DNA from: Flavobacteriales bacterium
GTDB taxonomy: Bacteria; Bacteroidota; Bacteroidia; Flavobacteriales; Flavobacteriaceae
Direction of reading: 5' to 3'
Length of the DNA: 64,000 bases
NCBI GenBank assembly: GCA_003331305.1
Contig: QOQB01000002.1
Location: 62,001-126,000, forward strand
Below, piece by piece: positions 1 to 10,601 of this stretch; the stretch's first letter is position 1, and each line of letters opens with the position of its first letter. Both the position numbers and the translations under genes were made by a program. Under the pieces are notes generated by a model. That model had not been told where the DNA came from. It saw nothing but the letters and a program-made list of their open reading frames with translations, and did no database searches.

Positions 1-396
1 CAATACGCTTTCCTAAACCGGGCTACAGGTCCTTACTGGTGGGCATATTGGGCCATGATGACTTGTAACGTTTTCTCACCACAGTTGATGTGGTTTAAAA
101 AACTAAGAACAAGTATTATGTTCTCGTTTATCATTTCGATTGTGGTAAATATTGGAATGTGGTTTGAGCGATTTGTGATTATCGTAACGTCACTACACCG
201 CGATTATTTACCATCTTCTTGGACGATGTTCTCGCCAACATTTGTAGATATTGGAATTTTTATTGGAACGATTGGATTCTTCTTCGTGTTGTTCTTGCTT
301 TACGCACGTACTTTCCCTGTAATTGCACAGGCTGAAGTAAAATCGATTTTGAAAACATCGGGAGATAAATACAAAAACACCCATAGCCATGAGTAG
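1..396 (+). CDS. actC: Alternative complex III subunit ActC (NrfD-like integral membrane protein), 5' truncated by window edge
   Basis: Frame 1 is open from base 1 ([23 protein letters not shown]...); TM-rich; directly followed by ActD/E/F-like genes. Confidence 0.85.
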   Translation, partial: QYAFLNRATGPYWWAYWAMMTCNVFSPQLMWFKKLRTSIMFSFIISIVVNIGMWFERFVIIVTSLHRDYLPSSWTMFSPTFVDIGIFIGTIGFFFVLFLLYARTFPVIAQAEVKSILKTSGDKYKNTHSHE

Positions 397-919
397 TAAA
401 TTAGTACATGCCGTTTATGACGATGATGATACGCTTTTACACGCAGTGAAAGATGTTAAAAAAGCGGATTATCGTATTGAGGAGGTTTTCACGCCGTTTC
501 CTGTGCACGGACTTGATCACGCCATGGGATTAGCGGGTACGCGTATTGCCGTTATGGCTTTTATGTACGGAATCTTAGGGTTTGCAGTTGCCATTACCAT
601 GATTAACTACATCATGATTGAGGATTGGCCACAAAATATTGGTGGAAAGCCAAGCTTCTCTTTTCTGGAAAACTTACCTGCATTTGTCCCTGTAATATTT
701 GAAATGACTGTGTTTTTTGCAGCACACCTTATGGTGATTACATTCTATTTACGCAGCCGACTGTGGCCCTTCAAAAAAGCAGAAAACCCAATGCCAGAAA
801 CTACAGACGATAAATTCTTAATGCAAGTAGCGCTTGAGGGTGACGAGAAAAAATTAATGAGTCTGTTAAAAAAATCAGGCGCAATTGATGTCAGTATTCA
901 CGAAAACGATAACGCATGA
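389..919 (+). CDS. actD: Alternative complex III subunit ActD (DUF3341 family)
   Basis: 176 aa, two TM segments, typical '[15 protein letters not shown]' N-terminus; overlaps actC by 8 nt. Confidence 0.85.
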   Translation: MSSKLVHAVYDDDDTLLHAVKDVKKADYRIEEVFTPFPVHGLDHAMGLAGTRIAVMAFMYGILGFAVAITMINYIMIEDWPQNIGGKPSFSFLENLPAFVPVIFEMTVFFAAHLMVITFYLRSRLWPFKKAENPMPETTDDKFLMQVALEGDEKKLMSLLKKSGAIDVSIHENDNA

Positions 920-1461
920 AAAATATAATTCTTTTGTTTGTTTTGAGTTCGCTGTTGTTGGTGTCTTGTTTTGACGCATCAAAACCTAATTACCAATATT
1001 TTCCCAATATGTACGAATCGGTAGGCTATAAAACCTATGCAGAGTCTACGGCGTTTAGAAATGGTATTGAAGCACAATTACCTGCTCCAGGATCTGTTGC
1101 TCGCGGTTGGGCCCCTTACGATTATCCCGATACCAATGACGGTTATGAAGACGCAAAAGCTAATCTTATTTCACCACTAGAGTTGACTGATGCGCACCGC
1201 GCAGAAGGCAAAGAACTCTACGGAGTTTATTGTGCGGTATGCCACGGCTCAAAAGGAGACGGTCAAGGTATTTTGATGACACGTGAAAAGTTTTTGGGAA
1301 TTCCAAGCTATGCCGATAGGGATATCACAGGAGGAAGTATTTACCATGTATTGATGTATGGTAAAAATGCAATGGGCTCACACGCAGGGCAGGTAAATGC
1401 TACCGAGCGCTGGCAAATTGCCCAACATGTAATGTATTTACGTAACGAATTGACAAAATAA
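916..1461 (+). CDS. actE: Alternative complex III subunit ActE, lipoprotein monohaem cytochrome c
   Basis: Lipobox (LLLVSC) and haem motif CAVCH; 4-nt overlap with actD. Confidence 0.85.
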   Translation: MKNIILLFVLSSLLLVSCFDASKPNYQYFPNMYESVGYKTYAESTAFRNGIEAQLPAPGSVARGWAPYDYPDTNDGYEDAKANLISPLELTDAHRAEGKELYGVYCAVCHGSKGDGQGILMTREKFLGIPSYADRDITGGSIYHVLMYGKNAMGSHAGQVNATERWQIAQHVMYLRNELTK

Positions 1462-2862
1462 TTGGCCATGTATACCTTTGCTCAACGACTAAAAATTACT
1501 GCCTTTGCTCTTATGGGGCTTGGCTTTATTGGGTTAGCTATTGGTTTTGCTAGCGCACCTTCTACGGTGGCCGAAGCACAGGCCATGGTTGCCGGTGCGC
1601 ACGGCGGACACGTAGATGCACACGGAAGCGAACACAGTTCACATGACAACCACTCGAGTGATACCCACAAAGAAAAAAACCATCACGACGATGCACATGC
1701 TACAACAGACACTCATGGAGAACACCATGCTGATGAGGCACACGGAGAAGATCACCACGGCGAACATCTGTTACACCAATTGCAAAATAAGCCTTGGGCA
1801 GCGCTTTATGTAGCCGCCTTCTTTTTCTTTATGATTGCGCTCGGAACATTAATGTTTTATGCCATTCAACGGGCTGCACAAGCAGGATGGCCTATTTTAC
1901 TCTTCCGTGTAATGGAAGGAATCACGGCTTATTTGGTGCCTGGCTCTATTATTATTTATGTGTTTTTAGTGCTTACCGGACTTCACGCCAACCACCTTTT
2001 TGTTTGGATGGATGCTGAAACTGTAGCACACGATGAAATCATTCAAGGAAAAGTTGGGTATTTAAATGTGCCGTTCTTCCTTATTCGTGCAGCTATTTAC
2101 CTTTTGGGTTGGAATGCATATCGCTATTTTTCCAGAAAGTTTTCTTTGGCACAAGATGCCGCACCAGCTGGCGACATAAGCAATCACAAAAAGAACTTCC
2201 GTATTTCAGCTGTATTCTTGGTGTTCTTCTTTGTAACCGAGTCCATGATGTCTTGGGACTGGATTATGTCATTAGACCCACACTGGTTTAGTACATTATT
2301 TGGTTGGTATGTTTTGGCAAGTATGTTGGTTACTTCTGTTACCGTTATTGCCTTGGTTTCTATTTACCTTAAATCAAAAGGCTATTTACCCAAAGTTAAT
2401 GATAGCCATTTGCATGATTTAGCAAAGTTTATGTTTGGGCTTAGCGTATTTTGGACCTATTTGTGGTTCTCACAGTTTATGTTGATTTGGTACTCCAACA
2501 TCCCAGAGGAAGTAACGTATTTCCTTACTCGAATTGATGATTATAACTTGCCATTTTTTGGTATGGTTGTAATGAATTTTGTTTTCCCGCTCCTTATTTT
2601 AATGAGTAGCGATTATAAACGCTCCAATTGGATAATTGTAATGGCAGGTATTATTATTGTACTTGGACATTACATTGATATCTTCAATATGATTATGCCT
2701 GCAACTGTTGGTGGCCAATGGTTTATCGGTTGGGCTGAAATAGGTGGATTCCTGTTTTTTGCTGGACTGTTTATCTATGTGGTTTTCCGTGCGCTAACCA
2801 AAGTGCCATTAGAAGCAAGCGGTGATCCATATGTTGGAGAGAGTGAACGATTTGTATATTAA
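1462..2862 (+). CDS. actF: Alternative complex III subunit ActF (quinol:cytochrome c oxidoreductase membrane subunit) with His-rich N-terminal segment
   Basis: 466 aa multi-TM protein in act operon; TTG at 1462 or ATG at 1468 as start. Confidence 0.8.
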   Translation: MAMYTFAQRLKITAFALMGLGFIGLAIGFASAPSTVAEAQAMVAGAHGGHVDAHGSEHSSHDNHSSDTHKEKNHHDDAHATTDTHGEHHADEAHGEDHHGEHLLHQLQNKPWAALYVAAFFFFMIALGTLMFYAIQRAAQAGWPILLFRVMEGITAYLVPGSIIIYVFLVLTGLHANHLFVWMDAETVAHDEIIQGKVGYLNVPFFLIRAAIYLLGWNAYRYFSRKFSLAQDAAPAGDISNHKKNFRISAVFLVFFFVTESMMSWDWIMSLDPHWFSTLFGWYVLASMLVTSVTVIALVSIYLKSKGYLPKVNDSHLHDLAKFMFGLSVFWTYLWFSQFMLIWYSNIPEEVTYFLTRIDDYNLPFFGMVVMNFVFPLLILMSSDYKRSNWIIVMAGIIIVLGHYIDIFNMIMPATVGGQWFIGWAEIGGFLFFAGLFIYVVFRALTKVPLEASGDPYVGESERFVY

Positions 2863-2874
2863 TAGAACAAGTAA

Positions 2875-3948
2875 ATGACTGCATTTATTCTTTTCGCGAT
2901 TTTGGTTTTAGTTGGTGTTGCTATTTGGCAAATCACCAAGATTTTCGAGCTTTCACAGTTTGGGCAAACCAAAGATGATTCGCAAGTGGCTAACGACAAA
3001 GACAACCACCGTAACGGGCAGTTAATGTTCGCTTTTTTGGTGTTCATTTATTTGTTTACCATATATTCATTTTGGGCGTTTGGCGATGTATTACTCCCCG
3101 ACGCGGCTTCCGAACACGGGCAAGATATTGATCGCCTGATGTGGATATCGTTTGCGCTCATCTTTTTTGTGCAAACCATCACGCAAGCATTACTTCACTA
3201 TTTCTCTTGGAAATATCGTGGACGCAAAGGACAAAAGGCATTATTTTATGCGGATAACGATAAACTCGAATTTATTTGGACCATTATCCCTGTTATTACA
3301 CTGGCTGGACTCATCATGTACGGATTGTTCACCTGGACGGCTATCATGAATATTGAAGAGAATGACGAGGCGTTGGTTGTAGAACTTTACGCGCAACAGT
3401 TTAACTGGAAGGCACGCTATGCTGGAGCCGATGGCGTTTTGGGCGATGCTAACGTACGATTTTTACAAGATTTTGACGGACTCAATTTGGTAGGTATAGA
3501 TGCTTCTGACCCAAATGGACTGGATGATGTAGTGGTACAAGAACTCCACTTGCCTAAAGGACGTGAAATCATTTTTAAAATGCGATCACAAGACGTATTG
3601 CATTCGGCATATATGCCGCACTTTAGAGCTCAAATGAACTGTGTTCCAGGCATGATTACCGAATTTGCCTTTACGCCCTCAATGACTACTGAGGAAATGC
3701 GCCAAACGCCTGAAATGGCAGCTAAGGTTCAAAAAATTAATAAAATCAGATATGAAAACAGCCAAGCCCTAATAGCCAATGGTGAGGTAGCTTTGGATGC
3801 GTATCAATTTGATTATTTGTTACTTTGCAATAAAATTTGTGGTGCGTCGCATTACAATATGCAAATGAAAATTGTTGTAGAAGAAGAAAGAGATTTTAAC
3901 AAGTGGCTGGCTCAGCAAACCACCTTTGCGCAGACCATCCAACCGTAA
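2875..3948 (+). CDS. coxB: Cytochrome c oxidase subunit II
   Basis: CuA signature CNKICGASHYNM near C-terminus; TM hairpin; extra N-terminal TM. Confidence 0.9.
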   Translation: MTAFILFAILVLVGVAIWQITKIFELSQFGQTKDDSQVANDKDNHRNGQLMFAFLVFIYLFTIYSFWAFGDVLLPDAASEHGQDIDRLMWISFALIFFVQTITQALLHYFSWKYRGRKGQKALFYADNDKLEFIWTIIPVITLAGLIMYGLFTWTAIMNIEENDEALVVELYAQQFNWKARYAGADGVLGDANVRFLQDFDGLNLVGIDASDPNGLDDVVVQELHLPKGREIIFKMRSQDVLHSAYMPHFRAQMNCVPGMITEFAFTPSMTTEEMRQTPEMAAKVQKINKIRYENSQALIANGEVALDAYQFDYLLLCNKICGASHYNMQMKIVVEEERDFNKWLAQQTTFAQTIQP

Positions 3949-3958
3949 AAAGATAACT

Positions 3959-5722
3959 ATGGGAGCAGATCACGCACATCACAAAGAAACGTTTATTACC
4001 AAGTACATCTTTAGTCAAGACCATAAGATGATTGCAAAACAATACCTTATCACGGGTTTGATAATGGGAATCATTGGAATTGCTATGTCGCTATTGTTTC
4101 GTTTGCAATTGGCATGGCCAGAAAAATCATTCTGGGTTTTTGATACCTTTTTAGGAAAATGGGCACCAGAAGGCGTAATGGATCCAAACGTCTATTTAGC
4201 TTTGGTAACCATTCACGGTACGCTCATGGTGTTTTTTGTGCTTACAGCAGGACTTAGTGGTACGTTTAGTAACTTACTTATTCCATTGCAGATTGGTGCG
4301 CGGGATATGGCATCTGGGTTGTTAAACATGATTTCATACTGGTTATTTTTCCTCTCGTCGGTTATCATGATTGCGTCGCTTTTTGTGGAGTCGGGGCCAG
4401 CTGCTGCAGGCTGGACCATCTATCCTCCTCTTAGTGCGTTACCACAAGCCCAACCTGGTTCTGGACTTGGAATGACGCTTTGGCTGGTGTCTATGGCTAT
4501 ATTTATTGCGTCGTCATTATTAGGATCGTTGAATTACATCGTAACGGTGATTAATTTGCGAACAAAAGGAATGTCTATGACACGCCTTCCACTAACGATT
4601 TGGGCATTCTTTGTAACAGCTATTATCGGGGTGGTTTCTTTCCCTGTTTTATTGTCTGCAGCTTTGCTATTGATTATGGATAGAAGCTTCGGAACATCAT
4701 TTTTCTTATCTGATATTTTTATTCAGGGCGAGGTGCTTCATTACCAAGGTGGTTCCCCCGTTTTATACGAACACTTATTTTGGTTTTTAGGCCATCCAGA
4801 AGTATATATTGTACTGCTTCCTGCGTTGGGAATCACATCTGAGGTATTGGCAACCAATGCGCGTAAGCCTATTTTTGGATACCGTGCCATGGTAGCGTCT
4901 ATTTTGGCCATTGCCTTTTTATCCACCATTGTTTGGGGACACCATATGTTTATCTCAGGAATGAATCCATTCTTAGGTTCCGTATTTACGTTTACGACGC
5001 TATTGATTGCGATTCCATCTGCGGTAAAAGCATTCAATTACATCACCACGCTGTGGAAAGGTAACCTTCAAATGAACCCGGGAATGTTGTTCTCCATTGG
5101 ATTGGTGTCTACCTTTATATCAGGGGGTCTTACAGGAATTATTTTAGGAGATAGTACCTTAGATATTAACGTGCACGATACGTATTTTGTAGTGGCACAC
5201 TTCCACTTAGTAATGGGAATTTCAGCACTCTATGGATTATTTGCTGGTGTTTATCATTGGTTCCCAAAGATGTTTGGCAGAATGATGAACAAAAATTTAG
5301 GATACCTACACTTTTGGGTAACGGCAATTTGTGCCTACGGTGTATTTTTCCCTATGCACTTTATTGGTATGGCAGGACTACCCAGACGTTATTACTCTAA
5401 CACAGCATTCCCATACTTTGACGACCTTGCTAATATTAATGTGATCATTACCATTTTTGCACTTATTGCAGGGGCTGCGCAGTTGGTGTTTTTATATAAC
5501 TTTATCGCTAGTATTTTCTATGGTAAGAAGGCAGTTCAGAACCCATGGAAGTCGAACACACTTGAATGGACAACTCCTGTAGAACACATACACGGAAACT
5601 GGCCAGGTGAAATTCCTCATGTAGAACGTTGGGCCTATGACTACTCTAAGCCGGGACACGACGAGGATTTTATCCCACAAAACGTTCCTTTAGCCGAAGG
5701 CGAAGAAGAACTTCAACATTAA
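3959..5722 (+). CDS. coxA: Cytochrome c oxidase subunit I
   Basis: WFLGHPEVYIVLLPALG, HDTYFVVAHFHLVMG haem/CuB motifs; start moved from ORF-track TTG 3926 to ATG 3959 (MGADHAHH). Confidence 0.95.
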   Translation: MGADHAHHKETFITKYIFSQDHKMIAKQYLITGLIMGIIGIAMSLLFRLQLAWPEKSFWVFDTFLGKWAPEGVMDPNVYLALVTIHGTLMVFFVLTAGLSGTFSNLLIPLQIGARDMASGLLNMISYWLFFLSSVIMIASLFVESGPAAAGWTIYPPLSALPQAQPGSGLGMTLWLVSMAIFIASSLLGSLNYIVTVINLRTKGMSMTRLPLTIWAFFVTAIIGVVSFPVLLSAALLLIMDRSFGTSFFLSDIFIQGEVLHYQGGSPVLYEHLFWFLGHPEVYIVLLPALGITSEVLATNARKPIFGYRAMVASILAIAFLSTIVWGHHMFISGMNPFLGSVFTFTTLLIAIPSAVKAFNYITTLWKGNLQMNPGMLFSIGLVSTFISGGLTGIILGDSTLDINVHDTYFVVAHFHLVMGISALYGLFAGVYHWFPKMFGRMMNKNLGYLHFWVTAICAYGVFFPMHFIGMAGLPRRYYSNTAFPYFDDLANINVIITIFALIAGAAQLVFLYNFIASIFYGKKAVQNPWKSNTLEWTTPVEHIHGNWPGEIPHVERWAYDYSKPGHDEDFIPQNVPLAEGEEELQH

Positions 5723-5724
5723 AC

Positions 5725-5749
5725 AAAAGCCCCGTTAAGGGGCTTTTTT
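5725..5749 (+). terminator. Rho-independent terminator after coxA
   Basis: AAAAGCCCC-GTTAA-GGGGCTTTTTT. Confidence 0.9.
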
Positions 5750-5757
5750 GTTTTCCG

Positions 5758-5765
5758 TATCTTTG
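5758..5765 (+). promoter_or_regulatory. Candidate Bacteroidota -7 element upstream of ruvB
   Basis: TATCTTTG matches TAnnTTTG; just after the coxA terminator and 5 nt before the ruvB ATG; no clear -33 TTG at ideal spacing. Confidence 0.5.
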
Positions 5766-5770
5766 GATAG

Positions 5771-6793
5771 ATGAATGAACATCTAGATCCAACCGGAGAA
5801 CAACTAAATCGCGAAGAGCACGATATCGATCGTGCTTTGCGTCCGCTTAGCTTTGACGATTTTAGTGGACAGCCACAGGTCCTAGAAAACCTCGAGATTT
5901 TTGTCGCTGCTGCCAATCAACGCGAAGAACCCCTTGACCACACGCTTTTGCACGGCCCTCCCGGATTAGGCAAAACTACATTAGCACATATCCTAGCACA
6001 TGAGCTAGACGTTAGTCTAAAACTCACTTCGGGGCCTGTATTAGACAAACCCGGTGACTTAGCAGGCTTGCTTACAAATCTTCAGCCTAGAGATGTTCTG
6101 TTTATTGATGAAATTCATCGACTAAGCTCCATTGTAGAAGAGTATTTGTATTCTGCTATGGAAGATTACCGCATTGATATTATGATTGAGACAGGGCCTA
6201 ATGCCCGTTCTGTTCAAATCGAATTAAGTCCGTTTACACTAATAGGCGCTACCACACGCTCGGGATTGCTCACCGCACCCATGCGTGCACGTTTTGGCAT
6301 CAACAGTAGGCTAGAGTATTATTCTACAGAAGTATTGGCAGGAATTGTAACCCGTAGTGCAGCCATCCTAAACATACCTATTGAAAATAAGGCCGCTATC
6401 GAAATCGCCAGCAGAAGTCGTGGTACGCCACGAATTGCCAATGCGTTGTTACGCCGTGTTCGGGATTTTGCGCAAATCAAAGGAAACGGAACGATAGATT
6501 CATCCATTACGCAAATTGGACTTAAAGCATTAAATGTTGATGTGAATGGCCTAGACGAAATGGATAACAAAATTCTAACCACATTGATAGACAAGTTTAA
6601 GGGCGGACCTGTTGGTATTAATACACTGGCTACTGCGGTTTCCGAAAATGGTGAAACGATTGAAGAAGTCTATGAACCGTTTTTGATACAGGAAGGCTTT
6701 TTGGTGCGAACACCCCGTGGCAGAGAAGTAACCGAAAAGGCATATCAACACCTAAACCGAACAATGCCGAATACGCAAAAAGGATTGTTTTGA
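5771..6793 (+). CDS. ruvB: Holliday junction branch migration helicase RuvB
   Basis: Walker [37 protein letters not shown]. Confidence 0.97.
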   Translation: MNEHLDPTGEQLNREEHDIDRALRPLSFDDFSGQPQVLENLEIFVAAANQREEPLDHTLLHGPPGLGKTTLAHILAHELDVSLKLTSGPVLDKPGDLAGLLTNLQPRDVLFIDEIHRLSSIVEEYLYSAMEDYRIDIMIETGPNARSVQIELSPFTLIGATTRSGLLTAPMRARFGINSRLEYYSTEVLAGIVTRSAAILNIPIENKAAIEIASRSRGTPRIANALLRRVRDFAQIKGNGTIDSSITQIGLKALNVDVNGLDEMDNKILTTLIDKFKGGPVGINTLATAVSENGETIEEVYEPFLIQEGFLVRTPRGREVTEKAYQHLNRTMPNTQKGLF

Positions 6794-7713
6794 ACCTTGC
6801 TGAGCATCATGCTGCTGTTGTAAAGCAAATTGCCGAACGTCTTGGGTTTATGGCCTGTGGGATTTCTAAAGCTACTTTTTTGGAAGAAGAAGCACCTCGT
6901 TTAGAATCTTGGCTTTCCCAAAATCACCATGGTGAAATGGGCTATATGGCACGTAATTTTGACAAACGCTTAGACCCACGAAAGCTTGTTCCGGGGGCAA
7001 AAAGTGTGGTGTCGCTGTCTTACAATTATTTTCCAAATTCATCACAAACGGATAAAGACGCACCAAAACTTGCACGCTATGCGTATGGTAAAGATTACCA
7101 TCGTGTTATCAAGGACAAACTCTTTGAATTTATGCACGAAATTCAAACTGAAATTGGCGCTGTAGAAGGACGTGTTTTTGTAGATTCTGCGCCTGTTTTA
7201 GAAAAAGCATGGGCTGCTAAAAGCGGTTTAGGTTGGGTTGGTAAAAACACCAATTTGATCCGAAAGCAAAACGGCTCCTATTTTTTTATCGCAGAGCTTA
7301 TCATCGATTTAGAACTTACCCCCGACGGCACAGTTACAGACCATTGCGGTTCGTGCACCGCTTGCTTAGACGCTTGCCCTACAGATGCATTTATAGTTCC
7401 CTATAAGTTAGATGCCAGTAAGTGCATTTCGTATTTTACCATTGAACTAAAAGATGCGATTCCAGCTGAGGTAAAAGGACAATTTGATAACTGGGCATTT
7501 GGTTGTGATATTTGCCAAGAAGTTTGCCCATGGAATCGGTTTGCTACATCACATAACGAGCCTGAGTTTGAGCCAAATCCTGAACTCATGCAACTCTCCA
7601 AAAATGACTGGAATGAAATTACAGAAGAGCTCTATAATAGGTTGTTTGAAGCCAGTGCTGTAGAGCGTACAAGTTTTGCAGGCTTAAAACGTAATTTGGA
7701 GTTTTTAAAATAA
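6790..7713 (+). CDS. queG: Epoxyqueuosine reductase QueG
   Basis: Two 4Fe-4S motifs ([23 protein letters not shown]), 'RYAYGKDYH'; TTG start overlapping the ruvB stop. Confidence 0.93.
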   Translation: MNLAEHHAAVVKQIAERLGFMACGISKATFLEEEAPRLESWLSQNHHGEMGYMARNFDKRLDPRKLVPGAKSVVSLSYNYFPNSSQTDKDAPKLARYAYGKDYHRVIKDKLFEFMHEIQTEIGAVEGRVFVDSAPVLEKAWAAKSGLGWVGKNTNLIRKQNGSYFFIAELIIDLELTPDGTVTDHCGSCTACLDACPTDAFIVPYKLDASKCISYFTIELKDAIPAEVKGQFDNWAFGCDICQEVCPWNRFATSHNEPEFEPNPELMQLSKNDWNEITEELYNRLFEASAVERTSFAGLKRNLEFLK

Positions 7714-7752
7714 CAAGAATTCAATACCTTTCAAACTTCAAAAACATGACAG

Positions 7753-10023
7753 ATGAGTCGACAAAGCAAACGGCGCGAGGCATTAGTGTATCACGCGAAG
7801 CCAAAACCGGGAAAGCTTGAAGTAAACCCAAGTAAACCATATACAACCCAACGTGATTTATCTTTAGCCTACTCACCAGGAGTAGCCGAACCTTGTTTGG
7901 AGATAGAAAAAGCCACCGAGAACGTATACAAATACACCAACAAAGCCAATTTGGTTGCTGTAATTTCCAACGGAACAGCAGTACTTGGACTGGGCGATAT
8001 AGGCCCTGAGGCGTCCAAACCTGTAATGGAAGGAAAAGGATTGCTGTTTAAAATTTTTGCAGGCATTGACGTTTTTGATATTGAAGTAGACACCAAAGAT
8101 GTTGATGCATTTGTTGAAACGGTAAAAAATATTGCACCCACTTTTGGGGGAATAAATTTGGAGGATATCAAAGCGCCAGAGGCGTTTGAAATTGAACGCC
8201 GCTTGGTAGAAGAACTCGATATTCCTGTCATGCACGACGACCAACACGGTACCGCAATCATTTCTGGTGCGGCATTACTCAATGCTGTTGAGTTGGCAAA
8301 CAAAGAGATGAGCTCCATCAAAATGGTTATTAGTGGTGCAGGCGCAGCTGCGATTTCCTGTGCAAGGCTATATCGCGCTTTGGGCGTATTGCCTCAAAAT
8401 ATGATGATGACCGATAGTAAAGGAATCATTAGAGCGGACAGAGAAAATTTGACTGCTCAAAAGAAAGAATTTGCTACTTCAATAGATGCGCATACACTTG
8501 AGGACGCCTTACACAATGCCGATGTTTTTATTGGACTTTCCAAGGCGAATATCATGACAACAGCCATGTTGACCTCTATGGCGGCAACACCCATAGTATT
8601 TGCGATGGCAAACCCAGATCCTGAAATTGATTACAACCTGGCGGTTTCCACGCGCGATGATGTCATTATGGCTACAGGACGATCGGATTTTCCTAATCAA
8701 GTGAACAACGTGCTTGGTTTTCCATTTATTTTTAGAGGGGCATTGGATGTTAGAGCCACAAAGATTAATGAAGCCATGAAAATGGCAGCCGTTAAAGCCT
8801 TAGCCGATTTAGCAAAAGAAACAGTTCCTGAGCAAGTCAATATTGCCTATGGCACCACCAAACTTGCCTTTGGAGAGCACTACATCATCCCAAAACCTTT
8901 TGACCCAAGATTGATTACCACTGTACCCATGGCAGTAGCAAAAGCAGCTATGGAAAGTGGCGTAGCGCAAGCTCCTATTTCCAATTGGAATCAATATCAA
9001 GAACAGTTGCATCAACGAACGGGGACGGACAAAAAATTGGTTCGCTTGATTACAAGTCAAGCCAAGCGCAATATGCAGCGTGTTGTCTATGCCGAAGCAG
9101 ATGAATTAGATGTACTCAAGGCTGCACAAATGGTATATGAAGAAGGGATTGCGCATCCTATTTTGTTGGGGAATAGAGAACGTATTTTGGAGCTCATGGA
9201 AACCTTGGAGTTTGAAGCGGATATTTCCATTATTGACCCAAAGAATGATGGCGTAAAAGAACAACGTGAAGCATATGCAGACACCTATTGGAAATTACGT
9301 CAGCGCAGAGGCGTTACGCTTTACGATGCACAAAGCAGAATGCGCGAGCGCAATTACTTTGCCGCTATGATGGTGCGTGAAGGCGACGCTGATGCCATGA
9401 TTTCAGGCTACAGCCGAAGTTACCCGAACGTGCTTAAACCTGTATTGCAAGTTATTGATAGAGCAGAGGGTGTGAACCGTGTTGCCACCACCAACTTGAT
9501 GATTACCAATCGTGGGCCGTTATTTTTGGCAGATACCTCCATCAACATCAACCCAAATGCAAAAGACTTGGCGAAAATTGCACAAATGACATCCTATACA
9601 GCAACGCTGTTTGGCATGCAACCCAAAGTAGCCATGCTTTCGTACTCTAATTTTGGCTCATCTAAAAATGAAGATGCCCAGAAGGTAAACGAGGCCGTTT
9701 CGTTGTTACACCGTTATATGCCACATATTGATGTTGATGGACCTATTCAAGCTGATTTTGCGCTGAATAAAGCCATGCGAACGACAAAATTCCCATTTTC
9801 AAAAATTGCAGGAAAAGAAGTAAACACACTTCTTTTTCCAGACTTGAATGCGGCGAATATTGCCTATAAGTTGATAAAAGAATTAGACGGCGCACTTTCC
9901 ATTGGCCCTATTATGATGGGGCTAAAACACGCAGTGCATATTCTGCAATTGGGTGCAAGTGTCGATGAAATTGTTCACATGACAGCAGTAGCTGCAGTGG
10001 ATGCATATAACAAAAAATCATGA
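7753..10023 (+). CDS. maeB: NADP-dependent malic enzyme with C-terminal phosphotransacetylase-like domain
   Basis: 756 aa two-domain architecture; N-terminal malic enzyme motifs (SPGVAEPC, MHDDQHGTA) and C-terminal PTA-like domain. Confidence 0.93.
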   Translation: MSRQSKRREALVYHAKPKPGKLEVNPSKPYTTQRDLSLAYSPGVAEPCLEIEKATENVYKYTNKANLVAVISNGTAVLGLGDIGPEASKPVMEGKGLLFKIFAGIDVFDIEVDTKDVDAFVETVKNIAPTFGGINLEDIKAPEAFEIERRLVEELDIPVMHDDQHGTAIISGAALLNAVELANKEMSSIKMVISGAGAAAISCARLYRALGVLPQNMMMTDSKGIIRADRENLTAQKKEFATSIDAHTLEDALHNADVFIGLSKANIMTTAMLTSMAATPIVFAMANPDPEIDYNLAVSTRDDVIMATGRSDFPNQVNNVLGFPFIFRGALDVRATKINEAMKMAAVKALADLAKETVPEQVNIAYGTTKLAFGEHYIIPKPFDPRLITTVPMAVAKAAMESGVAQAPISNWNQYQEQLHQRTGTDKKLVRLITSQAKRNMQRVVYAEADELDVLKAAQMVYEEGIAHPILLGNRERILELMETLEFEADISIIDPKNDGVKEQREAYADTYWKLRQRRGVTLYDAQSRMRERNYFAAMMVREGDADAMISGYSRSYPNVLKPVLQVIDRAEGVNRVATTNLMITNRGPLFLADTSININPNAKDLAKIAQMTSYTATLFGMQPKVAMLSYSNFGSSKNEDAQKVNEAVSLLHRYMPHIDVDGPIQADFALNKAMRTTKFPFSKIAGKEVNTLLFPDLNAANIAYKLIKELDGALSIGPIMMGLKHAVHILQLGASVDEIVHMTAVAAVDAYNKKS

Positions 10024-10601
10024 TTACACAACTAAACGGGAGACTCGTAAGTAAAACACCCACAACACTTGTTATTGATTGTGGAGGTGTTGGATATGAA
10101 GTGCATATTTCGCTTCACACATTTGGGCAATTACCCGAAGACGAGCACATTCGCATTTACACACATCATCAGGTGCGCGAAGATGCACAAACGCTATATG
10201 GCTTTATTGCACATGTAGAACGTAGTGTGTTTCGTTTATTGTTAAGCGTGAGTGGAATAGGAGCTAACACGGCACGCACCATGCTTTCATCTATGACACC
10301 GCATGATGTGGTACAAGCGATTCAATCCGATAATGTTGCTGCCATACAATCCGTAAAAGGAATTGGCGCAAAAACGGCACAACGGGTAATTGTTGATTTG
10401 AGCGATAAGGTAACCGGGTTGTTAGACGAAGGAGAAATTAGCACTACTTCAAACAATACACAGCGCGACGAAGCGTTATCTGCATTGAGTGTATTGGGTT
10501 ATCCAATGAAACAAACACAAAAGGTGGTGGATACGTTGCTGCAAGCAGAACCTAACATGCCTGTAGAACGAATCATCAAAAATGCGCTCAATAAACTATA
10601 A
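10020..10601 (+). CDS. ruvA: Holliday junction DNA helicase subunit RuvA
   Basis: HhH motifs (SVSGIGANTARTML, SVKGIGAKTAQRVIVDL); ATGA overlap with maeB. Confidence 0.96.
   Translation: MITQLNGRLVSKTPTTLVIDCGGVGYEVHISLHTFGQLPEDEHIRIYTHHQVREDAQTLYGFIAHVERSVFRLLLSVSGIGANTARTMLSSMTPHDVVQAIQSDNVAAIQSVKGIGAKTAQRVIVDLSDKVTGLLDEGEISTTSNNTQRDEALSALSVLGYPMKQTQKVVDTLLQAEPNMPVERIIKNALNKL

Noticed and set aside
7869-8321. Minus-strand ORFs of 150 and 124 aa inside maeB
   Set aside because: Overlap a clear malic enzyme coding frame; low-complexity translations with no recognisable domain.
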